Source: Thermomonas sp. XSG
GTDB taxonomy: Bacteria; Pseudomonadota; Gammaproteobacteria; Xanthomonadales; Xanthomonadaceae
NCBI RefSeq assembly: GCF_014678725.1
Contig: NZ_CP061497.1
Span: 2,496,001 to 2,560,000 of the forward strand
DNA: 64,000 nucleotides
Direction of reading: 5' to 3'
Of the stretch, positions 47,755-59,908 are shown piece after piece. Position numbers and translations under genes: made by a program. Position 1 is the first letter of the stretch, and each line of letters opens with the position of its first letter. The notes under the pieces are model-generated. The model was given only the letters and a program-made list of their open reading frames with translations. It ran no database searches and was not told where the DNA came from.

Positions 47755-47834
47755 GGGCAAGACGCTCGCACGCGGTCCGTCAACGCGGCTTGAAACCCGC
47801 CCGCCGTGCGGATCTGGCGGAATGCCGGCGTTTG

Positions 47835-47850
47835 GGATACAAATGTATCC
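47835..47850. promoter_or_regulatory. Palindromic operator at the lexA2 start, probable LexA2 box
   Basis: GGATACA and TGTATCC form a perfect 7-bp inverted repeat around AA, ending one base before the ATG at 47852. It is the only strong palindrome in the 97-base gap between lexA2 and the divergent hydrolase gene. LexA2-type repressors of imuAB-dnaE2 cassettes autoregulate, so this is the natural candidate site. The sequence is unlike the E. coli CTGT-N8-ACAG box. Confidence 0.68.
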
Positions 47851-47851
47851 T

Positions 47852-48460
47852 ATGGCCAGTCTTCCTCCCCGCCGCGCAGCCGTCCTCGGCTTCATCCGTG
47901 ACCGCGTGGCCGGCCACGGCCAGCCGCCGACCCTGGCCGAGATCGCTGCCGCCTGCGGGCTGGCGACGCGTGCATCCGCGCGGAAGCACGTGCTGGCGCT
48001 GGCCGAAGCCGGGCTGGTGGAAGTCACCCCCGGGCAGGCGCGCGGCATCCGCCCGGCCGGGATGCGGGCGCGCGCCGACCTCCTGCGAGTGCCGGTGCTG
48101 GGCCGGGTGGCGGCGGGCGTGCCGATCGGCGCCGATGCCGGGCTGGCCGACACCCTGACCCTGGATACCCGGCTGTTTTCGGCCACGCCGGACTATCTGC
48201 TGCGGGTGCAGGGCGATTCGATGATCGAAGACGGCATCCTCGATGGCGACCTGGTCGGGGTGAAGCGCACCCCGGAGGCCCGCGACGGGCAGGTGGTGGT
48301 GGTGCGGCTGGACGGTGAGCTGACCATCAAGCGGCTGGCGCGCGCCGCGGGCACGCTGTGCCTGCTGCCGCGCAATCCGGCCTATGCGCCGATCGAAGTC
48401 CAGCCGGGGCAGGATTTCGCGGTCGAAGGCGTGTTCTGCGGCCTGGTCCGGCGGGGATGA
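47852..48460 (+). CDS. lexA2: LexA2-type SOS repressor
   Basis: A 202-residue self-cleaving repressor. The N-terminal winged helix (1-70) is followed by the cleavage site Ala88-Gly89 in GRVAAGVP. Ser123 in GDSM and Lys160 in DGELTIKRLAR form the catalytic dyad, spaced 37 residues as in E. coli LexA. RecA filaments would trigger autocleavage after DNA damage. An alternative ATG at 47843 (MYP...) lies inside the operator and has GGGA upstream, so the start is not certain. It heads a four-gene cassette and is separated from imuA by one base. Confidence 0.92.
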   Translation: MASLPPRRAAVLGFIRDRVAGHGQPPTLAEIAAACGLATRASARKHVLALAEAGLVEVTPGQARGIRPAGMRARADLLRVPVLGRVAAGVPIGADAGLADTLTLDTRLFSATPDYLLRVQGDSMIEDGILDGDLVGVKRTPEARDGQVVVVRLDGELTIKRLARAAGTLCLLPRNPAYAPIEVQPGQDFAVEGVFCGLVRRG

Positions 48461-48461
48461 C

Positions 48462-49076
48462 ATGGGCGCGGTGGTTGCGATCGATGCGCTGCTGCACCAG
48501 CGGCGCGTCTGGAAGGGACAGCCGGCACCGTTGCCGCCGAGCGCACAGCCCACCGGGCATGCCGCGCTGGACGCGGCGCTGCCCACCGGTGGCTGGCCGG
48601 AGGCGGCGCTGAGCGAGCTACTGATCCCGGTAGACGGGGTGGGTGAGCTGCAATTGCTGTGGCCGGCGCTGGCGCGGCTGTCGCAGGCCGGCGAACGCAT
48701 CGTGCTGGTGGCGCCGCCCTACATCCCGTTCGCGCCGGCCTGGCAGGCAGCGGGAATCGAATTGCGCCAGCTGCAGGTGGTCGAGGCCGGGTCGCCCCGT
48801 GATGCCCTGTGGGCGGCCGAACAGTGCCTGCGTTCGGGCAGCTGCGGCGCGGTGCTGTGCTGGCCGCTGGCCGCCGACGACCGCGCGCTGCGGCGGCTGC
48901 AGGTGGCCGCAGAATCGGGGCGCACTCTGGCGTTCGCAATCCGGCCGCTCACCGCCGCGCGCAATCCCTCGCCGGCGGCGCTGCGCATCGCCATCGACGC
49001 GCGCCCGGCGCAGCTGCGCGTGCTCAAGTGCCGCGGCGGGTTGGCACCGCCGCGGCCGATCCCGCTTGCAGGCTAG
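48462..49076 (+). CDS. imuA: ImuA, SOS mutagenesis accessory protein
   Basis: A 204-residue RecA/SulA-like accessory protein of the ImuA-ImuB-DnaE2 mutasome. Typical elements are ALDAALPTGGWPEAALSELL near the N-terminus, then LLWPALARLSQAGERIVLVA and RLQVAAESGRTLAFAIRP. In Caulobacter and Pseudomonas ImuA is needed for damage-induced mutagenesis but has no known enzyme activity; it resembles RecA without a full Walker A, and none is visible here. It is one base after lexA2 and three bases before imuB. Confidence 0.9.
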   Translation: MGAVVAIDALLHQRRVWKGQPAPLPPSAQPTGHAALDAALPTGGWPEAALSELLIPVDGVGELQLLWPALARLSQAGERIVLVAPPYIPFAPAWQAAGIELRQLQVVEAGSPRDALWAAEQCLRSGSCGAVLCWPLAADDRALRRLQVAAESGRTLAFAIRPLTAARNPSPAALRIAIDARPAQLRVLKCRGGLAPPRPIPLAG

Positions 49077-49079
49077 GCC

Positions 49080-50509
49080 ATGCGCTGGGCCTGCATCCTG
49101 CTGCCGCAGCTCGCGCTGGACGGCGTGCTGCGGCGCTGCGCCGAACCCGATGCGCCGCTGGCGCTGGTCGCGGGTCCATCGCAGCGGCGCGTACTGCATG
49201 CGGTCAATCCGGCTGCCCGCGCGCTCGGCCTGCGCCGGGGCATGGGCCTGGCCGCAGCGCAGGCGCTCGCCGGCAGCTTTGCCATCATCGAACACGACCC
49301 GCACGAAGAGGCCCGCTGGCACCGTTTCCTTGCTGCCTGGGCCTACCGCTTCAGTTCGCAGGTCAGCGCCCAATACGGCCATGCGTTGATCGTCGAGATC
49401 GAAGGTAGCCTGGGCCTGTTCGGGCCTTGGCCGCGTTTCGAGGCCCGGCTGCGGGAAGAGCTGGCGCAGCTGGGCTTCCGCCACCGCATCGTCGCCGCGC
49501 CGAACCCGGCGGCAGCACGGGCGCTGGCCAATGTCCACGACGGGCTGGCGGTAGCCGGCATCGCGCCGATGCGCCATGCCCTCGGGCAACTGCCGGTGCA
49601 GCGCGCCGGTTTCGCGCCCGAGGTCGCCACTGCCTTCCAGCGCATGGGCCTGCGCACGCTGCGGCAGGTCATGGTCCTGCCACGCGCCGGGCTGGCGCGG
49701 CGCTTCCCGGTCGATGTCCTGCGGCACCTGGATGCGTTGCTGGGCGAGCGCGAACTGGCGTTGGCCTGGTACCTCCCGCCGGACCGGTTCGCCATGCGGA
49801 TCGAACTGGGCTACGAAGTCGAATCCTCGCAGGCGCTGCTGTTCCCGCTGAAGCGGCTGACCGCGGACCTTGCCGCATTCCTGGCCGGCCGCGATGGCGG
49901 TGTGCAGCGGTTCGCGCTGCATCTGGAACACGAGGGGTGTGCGGACACCGTGGTGCCGGTCGGATTGCTGGCACCCGAGCGCGAGCCCGCGCTGCTGTTC
50001 GAACTGGCGCGCGGCCGGCTGGAGCAGGCGCAGGTGGCCGCGCCCGTGCGCGCGCTGGCGCTGGTGGCGGAGGAGTTGCCGCCGTTTATCCCGGCGCACC
50101 GCGAGCTGTTCGATGCGCGCCCGCAGCAGGCGACATCGTGGGAACAGCTGCGCGAGCGCCTGCGTGCACGGCTGGGGGAAACGGCCGTGCACGGCCTGTC
50201 CGCCCATGACGACCACCGCCCGGAGGCGGCGTGGCGCGAGGTCGCGGCGCCTCCCTCCCGTCACGGCGAGGCCCGGCTTGCCGCGCAGGCACTGCCGCCG
50301 CAGCGCCCGGGCTGGCTGCTGGCCCGGCCGATCCCGCTGCGCGGCCCGACGCCGCGCCTGCTGACGGGCCCAGAACGCATCGAGTCCGGCTGGTGGAACG
50401 GCGACATCCGCCGCGATTACGCCATCGCCCAGCTGGCCACCGGCCAGCGCGCCTGGGTGTACCGGCCGGTGGGCGACGACGGCGACTACTGGCTGCACGG
50501 CTGGTTCGC

Positions 50510-50513
<4 letters not shown>
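49080..50513 (+). CDS. imuB: ImuB, catalytically inactive Y-family polymerase homologue
   Basis: A 477-residue protein with the Y-family polymerase layout, serving as the hub of the mutasome by linking DnaE2 to the beta clamp. It opens [18 protein letters not shown] where active polymerases have an acidic D-x-D motif, and the later catalytic S-I-D-E segment reads [11 protein letters not shown]; both catalytic aspartates are missing, as known for ImuB. The C-terminal region (about 350-477) is the ImuB-specific tail, ending YWLHGWFA. It lies three bases after imuA and its stop overlaps dnaE2 as ATGA. Confidence 0.93.
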
Positions 50514-53596
<3,083 letters not shown>

Positions 53597-53664
53597 GCGC
53601 GCGGCAGGCCGTCGACCCGTGATCGTGCCGGCATCGAGGCCACTGCGCGGCTTGCGACAGGCAA

Positions 53665-53689
53665 CAAAAAAGCCCGCTTGCGCGGGCTT
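53665..53689 (-). terminator. Intrinsic terminator of tRNA-Leu
   Basis: An 8-bp stem (53670-53677 with 53682-53689) around a TTGC loop is followed on the minus strand by a run of six T's (53670-53665). It ends the tRNA transcript shortly after its CCA. On the plus strand it may also stop dnaE2 transcripts through the TTCTTC stretch. Confidence 0.88.
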
Positions 53690-53703
53690 CTTCAGAACCA
53701 CTG

Positions 53704-53788
<85 letters not shown>

Positions 53789-53804
53789 CGGTGGTGAGCC
53801 GCGC

Positions 53805-53833
53805 ATTCTCCAGAGATGCGCCTGGGCTGTCAA
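53805..53833 (-). promoter_or_regulatory. Promoter of tRNA-Leu
   Basis: On the minus strand, a perfect TTGACA (53828-53833) and GAGAAT (53805-53810, 4/6 match) are spaced 17 bases apart. The start would fall about 10 bases before the mature tRNA 5' end at 53788. The hexamer quality fits a strongly expressed tRNA gene. Confidence 0.78.
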
Positions 53834-53885
53834 CAGTTATTTGTGGCTGCGCGTGCGGTTCACGCCGGGCCTGTACCATCGCGGG

Positions 53886-56297
53886 ATGAGTAAACCTCCC
53901 AGCAAGCGCGGCCAGGGCCGCGGCAAGGGGGCCGGCACCGTCAAAGGTGCCGGCAAGACCAGTGGATCACCGGCCAAGGGTGCCGGCAAGCGGCCGGGTT
54001 GGATGCCCGAACCGCCAGCGGGCGGCCCGGGCCGACGCGCGCCGCGGCCGACGTCGGCGCCCGTCGCCGATCCGCACGCGCATCGCGAAGCGCAGCGCTA
54101 CGAAAAACCGATCGCCAGCCGCGAAATGATCCTGCAGGTGCTGGCTGCGCAGGACGGGCCGATGGACGACCAGGCGCTCGCGCAGAAGCTCGAGCTGACT
54201 GAGCCGGACCGTTTCGAGGCCCTGCAGAAGCGCCTCGGCGCCATGCTGCGCGCCGGCCAGCTGCTGCAGAACCGGCGCGGCGGCTATGTGCCGGCGGCGC
54301 AGGCCGAACTGATCGCCGGCAGCGTGATCGCCAACCCCGACGGCTTCGGCTTCCTGCGCCCGGAGAAGGGCGGCGACGACCTGTTCCTGCCGCCGTACGA
54401 GATGCGCAAGGTCAGCCACGGCGACCGCGTGCTGGTCAGCCTCACCGGCATGGACCGGCGCGGGCGCGGCGAAGCGACCATCGTCGAGGTGCTGGAACGC
54501 CGCCTGACCCGGCTGCTGGGGCGCTATACCGAGGAGCTGGGCATCGCCTACGTGGTGCCGGACGACAAGCGCATCCAGCGCAACGTGATGGTGCCGCAGG
54601 ACGCGCGCAACGATGCGAGGGCGGGCCAGCTGGTGGTGGTGGAAATCACCACCCCGCAGGACGCGCACCGCCCGCCGATCGGCCGCGTGCTGGCGGTGCT
54701 GGGCGACAAGCTCACCGCCTCGCAGGCGGTGGAGGCGGCCATCCACGGCCATGACATCCCGCACGAGTTCCCCCCCGAGGTGCTGGCGCAGGCCACTGCG
54801 GTGCCGCTGGAGGTCCAGTACGACGAAACCGCCTCGCGCGTCGACCTGCGGCGCGTGCCGCTGGTGACGATCGATGGCGAGGACGCCAAGGATTTCGACG
54901 ATGCGGTGTGGTGCGAACCCAACGCAGACGGCTTCCGCCTGATCGTCGCGATCGCCGACGTTTCGCACTACGTGCGGCCCGGCACGCCGCTTGACGACGA
55001 GGCGCAGCTGCGCGCGACCTCGGTCTATTTCCCCGGCTTCGTGGTGCCGATGCTGCCGGAAACGCTCAGCAACGGCATCTGCTCGCTCAACCCGGCGGTG
55101 GACCGGCTGTGCTTCTGCTGCGACATGCAGGTGGGCCGCGACGGCATCGTCACGTCGAGCCGGTTCTACGAGGCGGTGATGCACTCGCACGCGCGCCTGA
55201 CCTACACCGACGTGTGGAACGCGGTGGGCGAGGGCATCCCGGAGGACGAACACGACGCCGCGCTGGCGAAGATCGGCCCCCTGCTGCCGCAGGTGCAGCG
55301 CCTGCACCAGCTCTACAAGGTGCTGGACAGGGCGCGTGCCAAGCGCGGAGCGATCGAGTTCGAGAGCAGCGAAGTGCGCTTCGTGCTGGACGCCAAGGGC
55401 GTGGTGACCCAGGCCGGCATGCTCCAGCGCAACGACGCCCACAAGCTGATCGAAGAGTGCATGATCGCGGCCAACGTGCAGGCCGCGCTGTACCTGATGC
55501 AGGCGCGCGTCCCCGCGCCCTACCGCGACCACGACAGGCCGCCGGAATCCAAGTACGCCGACCTGGAGGAATTCCTCAAGGAATTCCAGCTGCGCGTCCC
55601 GCCGTGGGCCAAGGTGCGGCCGAAGGACCTGCGCGCACTGCTCGAGAAGATCCGCGAACGCCCCGACGCCGCGCTGCTGGAGTCGGTGATCCTGCGCAGC
55701 CAGTCGCTGGCGGTGTACGCGCCGGACAACATCGGGCACTTCGGCCTGGCGCTGGAGGCCTACGCGCACTTCACCTCGCCGATCCGCCGCTACCCGGACC
55801 TGCTGGTGCATCGCGCGATCAAGCACGCGCTGGCCGGCGGCCGGCCGGAAGCCTACGAATACTCGCCGCACGAAATGGCCAGCCTGTCGCTGCAGTGCTC
55901 GGAGCGCTCGCGCCGCGCCGACGAGGCCCAGCGCGAGGTCGACGAGCGCTACCGCGCGGCGTGGATGGAAAGCCATGTCGGCAAGGAGTTCGACGGCACC
56001 ATCAGCGGCGTCACCAGCTTCGGCCTGTTCGTGGAACTGGACGATTCCAAGGTGAACGGCCTGGTCCACGTGACCCAGCTGCCGCGCGACTTCTACCACT
56101 TCGATGCGGTGCGCAAGACGCTCACCGGCGAGCGCCGCGGCCGCGAGTTCCGGCTCGGCGACCGCGTCCGCATCGTGGTGCTGAAGGCCAGCGTGGAAGA
56201 GCGCAAGATCGACTTCCGCCTGGCCGAGGAAGACGCCGGCCTGCCGGCGCTGCCGGAACGCGGCAAGCCGGCCAAGCGGCAGAAGAAGCGGTACTGA
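53886..56297 (+). CDS. rnr: Ribonuclease R
   Basis: An 803-residue 3'-to-5' exoribonuclease that degrades structured RNA. The N-terminus (1-60) is a basic, Gly/Lys/Pro-rich tail with GKGAGTVKGAGK. A winged-helix/cold-shock region (70-260) follows, including GSVIANPDGFGFLRPEKGG. The catalytic RNB domain has DGEDAKDFDDAVWC, which carries the metal-binding aspartates, and HFTSPIRRYPDLLVHR. The S1 domain near the end reads GKEFDGTISGVTSFGLFVEL. A basic C-terminus (KPAKRQKKRY) completes it. The start at 53886 removes a shadow extension through the tRNA. rlmB follows, as in many gammaproteobacteria. Confidence 0.96.
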   Translation: MSKPPSKRGQGRGKGAGTVKGAGKTSGSPAKGAGKRPGWMPEPPAGGPGRRAPRPTSAPVADPHAHREAQRYEKPIASREMILQVLAAQDGPMDDQALAQKLELTEPDRFEALQKRLGAMLRAGQLLQNRRGGYVPAAQAELIAGSVIANPDGFGFLRPEKGGDDLFLPPYEMRKVSHGDRVLVSLTGMDRRGRGEATIVEVLERRLTRLLGRYTEELGIAYVVPDDKRIQRNVMVPQDARNDARAGQLVVVEITTPQDAHRPPIGRVLAVLGDKLTASQAVEAAIHGHDIPHEFPPEVLAQATAVPLEVQYDETASRVDLRRVPLVTIDGEDAKDFDDAVWCEPNADGFRLIVAIADVSHYVRPGTPLDDEAQLRATSVYFPGFVVPMLPETLSNGICSLNPAVDRLCFCCDMQVGRDGIVTSSRFYEAVMHSHARLTYTDVWNAVGEGIPEDEHDAALAKIGPLLPQVQRLHQLYKVLDRARAKRGAIEFESSEVRFVLDAKGVVTQAGMLQRNDAHKLIEECMIAANVQAALYLMQARVPAPYRDHDRPPESKYADLEEFLKEFQLRVPPWAKVRPKDLRALLEKIRERPDAALLESVILRSQSLAVYAPDNIGHFGLALEAYAHFTSPIRRYPDLLVHRAIKHALAGGRPEAYEYSPHEMASLSLQCSERSRRADEAQREVDERYRAAWMESHVGKEFDGTISGVTSFGLFVELDDSKVNGLVHVTQLPRDFYHFDAVRKTLTGERRGREFRLGDRVRIVVLKASVEERKIDFRLAEEDAGLPALPERGKPAKRQKKRY

Positions 56298-56454
56298 GCG
56301 GGCTGGGGGTGCGCGGCGCGGGGCGGCGGACTGCTGCTCCGCCTCCGCGCGCGTTCCGTTCGGGGCGCGGCTGCCGGCCGTCGATGGCCGGCATTCCGCA
56401 ATTTCCCGCCCCGCGCCGGGTGCGCCGGATTTGCGCGTGCATCACAATAGCCGC

Positions 56455-57201
56455 ATGAGCAAATCCTCCCAATGGATCGTCGGCCTGAACGCGGTGGCTT
56501 CCGCGCTGGAACACGACGCCGAACACGTGCGCGAAGTGCTGCTGGAAGCCGGCGGCAAGAATCCGCGCATCACCGAAATCGAGCAGCAGGCGCGGCGCAA
56601 GGACATCGACGTGCGCCGGGTCGCCCAGCAGGCGCTGGACGGCGTGGCCGGCGGCGTGCGCCACCAGGGCGCGGCGGCGCGCTACGCGGCGGCGAAGACC
56701 TGGGACGAGCATGAGCTGCCGGCGTTGATCGAAGCCGCCGAAGGCAAGGCGCTGCTGCTGGTGCTGGACGGCGTGCAGGACCCGCACAACCTCGGCGCCT
56801 GCCTGCGTAGCGCGGCGGCGGCGGGCGCGACCGCGGTGGTGATTCCCAAGGACAAGGCGGTGCAGGTCAACGCCACCGTGCGCAAGACTTCGGCCGGCGC
56901 GGCTGACACCCTGCCGATCTTCAGCGTGACCAACCTCTCGCGCACCCTGCGTGACCTGCAGAAGGCCGGCGTGTGGATCTACGGGTTGGCCGGCGAGGCG
57001 GACGCGTCGCTGTACGCCATCGACCTGAAGGGCAACGTGGCCCTGGTGATGGGCAGCGAGGGCGAAGGCCTGCGCCGGCTCACCCGCGAGAACTGCGACC
57101 AGCTGGTGAAGATCCCCATGCCGGGCGGTTTCGAGAGCCTCAACGTGTCGGTCGCCAGCGGCGTGGCGCTGTTCGAAGCCGTGCGGCAAAGGAGCGCGTG
57201 A
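56455..57201 (+). CDS. rlmB: RlmB, 23S rRNA 2'-O-methyltransferase (G2251)
   Basis: A 248-residue SPOUT-fold enzyme that methylates the ribose of G2251 in 23S rRNA. The N-terminal substrate-binding domain starts MSKSSQWIVGLNAVASALEH. The SPOUT knot motifs are LDGVQDPHNLGACLRSAAAA, MGSEGEGLRRL and GGFESLNVSVASGVALFE, the last two forming the SAM site. The rnr-rlmB order is conserved in gammaproteobacteria. Its stop overlaps the next gene's start (TGATG). The ATG at 56455 is chosen over an upstream frame with no family match. Confidence 0.95.
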   Translation: MSKSSQWIVGLNAVASALEHDAEHVREVLLEAGGKNPRITEIEQQARRKDIDVRRVAQQALDGVAGGVRHQGAAARYAAAKTWDEHELPALIEAAEGKALLLVLDGVQDPHNLGACLRSAAAAGATAVVIPKDKAVQVNATVRKTSAGAADTLPIFSVTNLSRTLRDLQKAGVWIYGLAGEADASLYAIDLKGNVALVMGSEGEGLRRLTRENCDQLVKIPMPGGFESLNVSVASGVALFEAVRQRSA

Positions 57202-57467
57202 TGGCCTTGAACCTGATGTGGTACGACTGGGTAGGCATCGCCGGGACACTGGCGGTGCTGGTGGCGTTCTTCCTGCTGCAGGCCGGCAAGCTGTCCGGCA
57301 CCGGCATCGTCTACCAGCTGCTGAACCTGTTCGGCTCCGGCGGTGTGCTGGTGTCGCTGCTGGGCAAGTTCAACGTGTCGGTGTTCGTGCTGGAAGCCGT
57401 GTGGATGGCGATCAGCGCCTACGGGATCGTGCGGACGCTCAGGGCGAAGCGTCCTGGGCCCCAGTGA
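57201..57467 (+). CDS. CBU_0592-type small membrane protein
   Basis: An 88-residue membrane protein with three hydrophobic segments: VGIAGTLAVLVAFFLLQ, GIVYQLLNLFGSGGVLVSLL and VFVLEAVWMAISAYGIV. Motifs QAGKLSGTGIVYQLLNLFG and KFNVSVFVLEAVWMAIS match a widespread small family named after Coxiella CBU_0592; the function is unknown. AAAGGAG lies 7 bases ahead and the ATG overlaps the rlmB stop, so it is translated with rlmB. Its conserved Q-L-L-N core suggests helix packing, perhaps as an accessory to a larger membrane complex. Confidence 0.85.
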   Translation: MALNLMWYDWVGIAGTLAVLVAFFLLQAGKLSGTGIVYQLLNLFGSGGVLVSLLGKFNVSVFVLEAVWMAISAYGIVRTLRAKRPGPQ

Positions 57468-57555
57468 GCCGCCGGGCGACGCGCCCGTAGCGAGCGCAGG
57501 GACAATCCGTGCCGTGGATGGCGCCGATTCGCCTAGATAGGTGAGGCAAGCGTTT

Positions 57556-57607
57556 GCGAAGCATCGCTTCGCGTGCAGCCGAACGCCTGCGATGTTCCAT
57601 CGCAGGC
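57556..57607. repeat. Two tandem hairpins between convergent genes
   Basis: GCGAAG-CATCG-CTTCGC (57556-57572) is followed by GCCTGCGATG-TTC-CATCGCAGGC (57585-57607), a perfect 10-bp stem. They lie in the 160 bases between the small membrane gene (plus) and rnt (minus). Neither has a T-run, so they look like REP-type palindromes or a stable RNA end rather than a classical terminator. Confidence 0.55.
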
Positions 57608-57627
57608 CGGCCCCACGGCGTGGGAAT

Positions 57628-58296
57628 TCACGGCGTGTCCCCAGCCGCTGCGGGTACGGCGTTCGGCGACGGGGCAGGACGAACCCAGCTGTTTGCAATC
57701 GCACAGAACAACTTCGCGGTCTGCTCGGTGTCGTATACCGCCGAATGCGCCTGGCTGGGATCCCAGCCAAGCCCGGCAGCCATTGCCGCGCGCGCCAGCA
57801 CGGTCTGGCCATAGGCCAGGCCGGCCATCGTCACCGTGTCGAACACGCTGAATGGATGGAACGGGTTGCGCTTGTGCTGGACGCGGGCGACCGCGGCATT
57901 GAGGAAATTGAGGTCGAAATGGGCGTTGTGGCCCACCAGGATGGCGCGCTGGCAGCCGTGCTTCTTCACTGCGGCGCGCACCGGCACGAAGATCGCGTCC
58001 AGCCCGGTGCGCTCGTCCACTTCGCCGCGCAGAGGATGACCGATCTTGATGCCGGTGACCTCCAGCGATTTCGGGTCGATGCTGGTGCCGGGCGCAGGGG
58101 CGATGTGCGCATGCGCGACTTCGCCCGGCACGTAGTTGCCGGCCGCATCCAGTTCGATCGGGATTGCCGCGATCTCCAGCAGGGCGTGCTTGTTCCAGTC
58201 GAAGCCGCCGGTTTCCACGTCCACCACCACCGGCAGGTAGCCGCGGAAGCGCTCGGCCATCGCCGCGAAGGCGGGTGCGTCTTGCGTATCGGTCAT
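57628..58296 (-). CDS. rnt: Ribonuclease T
   Basis: A 222-residue DEDDh exonuclease that trims tRNA 3' ends and matures stable RNAs. Motifs are [19 protein letters not shown] (Exo I), [17 protein letters not shown] (Exo II) and [14 protein letters not shown] (Exo III, with the catalytic His). [20 protein letters not shown] is also typical. The start at 58296 (MTDTQD) is preferred over a TTG six bases earlier. The proline-rich end ([14 protein letters not shown]) is an addition. It lies downstream of the hvf-like cluster on the same strand, with a 41-base gap. Confidence 0.94.
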   Translation of the reverse strand: MTDTQDAPAFAAMAERFRGYLPVVVDVETGGFDWNKHALLEIAAIPIELDAAGNYVPGEVAHAHIAPAPGTSIDPKSLEVTGIKIGHPLRGEVDERTGLDAIFVPVRAAVKKHGCQRAILVGHNAHFDLNFLNAAVARVQHKRNPFHPFSVFDTVTMAGLAYGQTVLARAAMAAGLGWDPSQAHSAVYDTEQTAKLFCAIANSWVRPAPSPNAVPAAAGDTP

Positions 58297-58337
58297 CGAC
58301 AAAGCCTAGCAGAGCGAGCCGCTGGCCCCCGTTGCGT

Positions 58338-59087
58338 TCACCGCGCGGGCGGCGCGGTGCCCAGTAGCACGCCTTCGTCGCGCAGCCGTTCCAGCATCGG
58401 CAGTGCCTCGCCGAGGAACGCATCGAAATCGGGGTGGCCGGCTTCCTCCGCCAGCTGGCGCAACAGTGCCCGGCCGCTGCGCCCTTCGTTGGCGGAAACC
58501 AGCGCCAGCAGGCGGTACAGCAGCGGGGACAGCATCGAGAAATGGACGCGGCCGCCGGGATCGCGGCGCAGCAGCACCAGCGTGGGTGCGGGCGGTGGTT
58601 CGGTGGGCTGGCAGTCCGGGCCGAGCCGGTGCACCGGCCAACGGTAGGCCAGCGGCCACGCCAACGGCGACACCAGTGGCACGCCGCCCAGCAGATCGCC
58701 ATCGGGATCGTGCGCAGGCAGCGCGGCGTCGCTGAGCTGCAGGCCCAGCTCGGCCCATTCGTAGTGCGCCAGCTCGGCCAGCCATGGCCGCGCGGGCGCT
58801 TCCGCGGCCTCGAGGAAGGCGATGAACTCCAGTCCCAGCCGGGTGAACAGCGGGGTTTCGCTGCGGTGGTTGATGAGGAGGCGGCGCAGCAGCGCCTGCC
58901 AGTCGGCATCGCCCAGGGTCCTGCGGATCACCGGGAAGGTGCCGGCCAGCAGGCCGTCCAGGTTGTTGGCCACCAGCTCGCGATAGACCGCCAGCCGCCG
59001 GTCCTCGATGCCGGGCGGCCCGGGGTGCGTGGCCGGATCGCGCACGTGCGCGGCCAGCGCGTGCAGCTGGTCGTGCAGCGCGCTCAT
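58338..59087 (-). CDS. hvfC: HvfC/BufC-type MNIO partner protein (DUF2063)
   Basis: A 249-residue partner protein of the DUF692/MNIO enzyme in Hvf and bufferin RiPP loci. The N-terminal DUF2063 domain is clear: [40 protein letters not shown] and [13 protein letters not shown]. The remaining part (about 100-249) is the helical C-terminal region of the family. In characterised systems this protein binds the precursor's leader region (a RiPP recognition element) and delivers it to the MNIO enzyme. Its ATG overlaps the stop of the MNIO gene (ATGA), so the two are made together. Confidence 0.9.
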   Translation of the reverse strand: MSALHDQLHALAAHVRDPATHPGPPGIEDRRLAVYRELVANNLDGLLAGTFPVIRRTLGDADWQALLRRLLINHRSETPLFTRLGLEFIAFLEAAEAPARPWLAELAHYEWAELGLQLSDAALPAHDPDGDLLGGVPLVSPLAWPLAYRWPVHRLGPDCQPTEPPPAPTLVLLRRDPGGRVHFSMLSPLLYRLLALVSANEGRSGRALLRQLAEEAGHPDFDAFLGEALPMLERLRDEGVLLGTAPPAR

Positions 59088-59905
59088 GCCGCGGCCTGCA
59101 GTGCACGGATGCGCGCCACCTCGTCCAGCAGCACCGGCAGCGGCGGGAAGTTGAAGTCGCGCTCCAGCAGGGTGGGGCGCACGCCGTGGGTGGCGTAGGC
59201 GAAGCTGAGCAGCGCCCACACGTCGTCCTTCACCGCCGTGCCGTGGGTGTCGATCTTGAGGTCGTCGGCCTCGTCGAAGTGGCCGGCGACGTGGTAGCTG
59301 GCGATGCGCTGCGTCGGCATCGCCGCGATGAAGGCGCGCGCGTCGTAGCCGTGGTTGATCGCGTTGACGTAGACGTTGTTGACGTCCAGCAGCAGGTCGC
59401 AATCGGCTTCGGCCAGCACCGCGTTGACGAAATCGGTTTCGGCAAGCTGCCGGTGCGGCGCCGCGTAATAGCTGACGTTCTCCACCGCGATGCGCCGGCC
59501 CAGTGCGTCCTGCACCTGGCGGATGCGCGCGGCGACGTGGCGAACGGCTTCTTCGGTGAACGGCAGCGGCAGCAGGTCGTAGAGATGGCCGTTTGCTGCG
59601 CAGTAGCTCAGGTGCTCGCTGTAGAGCGCGACGCGGTGGCGATCCAGGAAATCGCGGGTCTGGCGCAGGAACGCGTGGTCCAGCGGATCCGGGCCGCCCA
59701 GCGACAGCGACAGGCCGTGGCAGCTCAGCGGATGCCGCGCCGTCAGCGTTTCCAGCTGCCCGCCGAGCGCGCCACCGACGCCGATCCAGTTGTCCGGCGC
59801 GCATTCCAGAAAATCGAAGGCGCCCGCAGGCGCCCCGATCAATTCGTCCAGCAGCGCGCGGCGCAGGCCAAGCCCGGCGCCGTGCTGGGGCAGGGCCTCA
59901 GCCAC
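59084..59905 (-). CDS. hvfB: HvfB/BufB-type MNIO enzyme (DUF692, multinuclear iron oxidase)
   Basis: A 273-residue DUF692 (MNIO) enzyme of the TIM-barrel type. These iron enzymes oxidatively rearrange cysteines of precursor peptides. Recognisable segments are [91 protein letters not shown] and [11 protein letters not shown], which carry the His, Asp and Glu iron ligands. The start is GTG at 59905, three bases after the precursor gene's stop. Order precursor-MNIO-partner matches known hvfABC and buf loci. Predicted to act on the EGKCG cysteines before export. Confidence 0.94.
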   Translation of the reverse strand: MAEALPQHGAGLGLRRALLDELIGAPAGAFDFLECAPDNWIGVGGALGGQLETLTARHPLSCHGLSLSLGGPDPLDHAFLRQTRDFLDRHRVALYSEHLSYCAANGHLYDLLPLPFTEEAVRHVAARIRQVQDALGRRIAVENVSYYAAPHRQLAETDFVNAVLAEADCDLLLDVNNVYVNAINHGYDARAFIAAMPTQRIASYHVAGHFDEADDLKIDTHGTAVKDDVWALLSFAYATHGVRPTLLERDFNFPPLPVLLDEVARIRALQAAA

Positions 59906-59908
59906 GGC

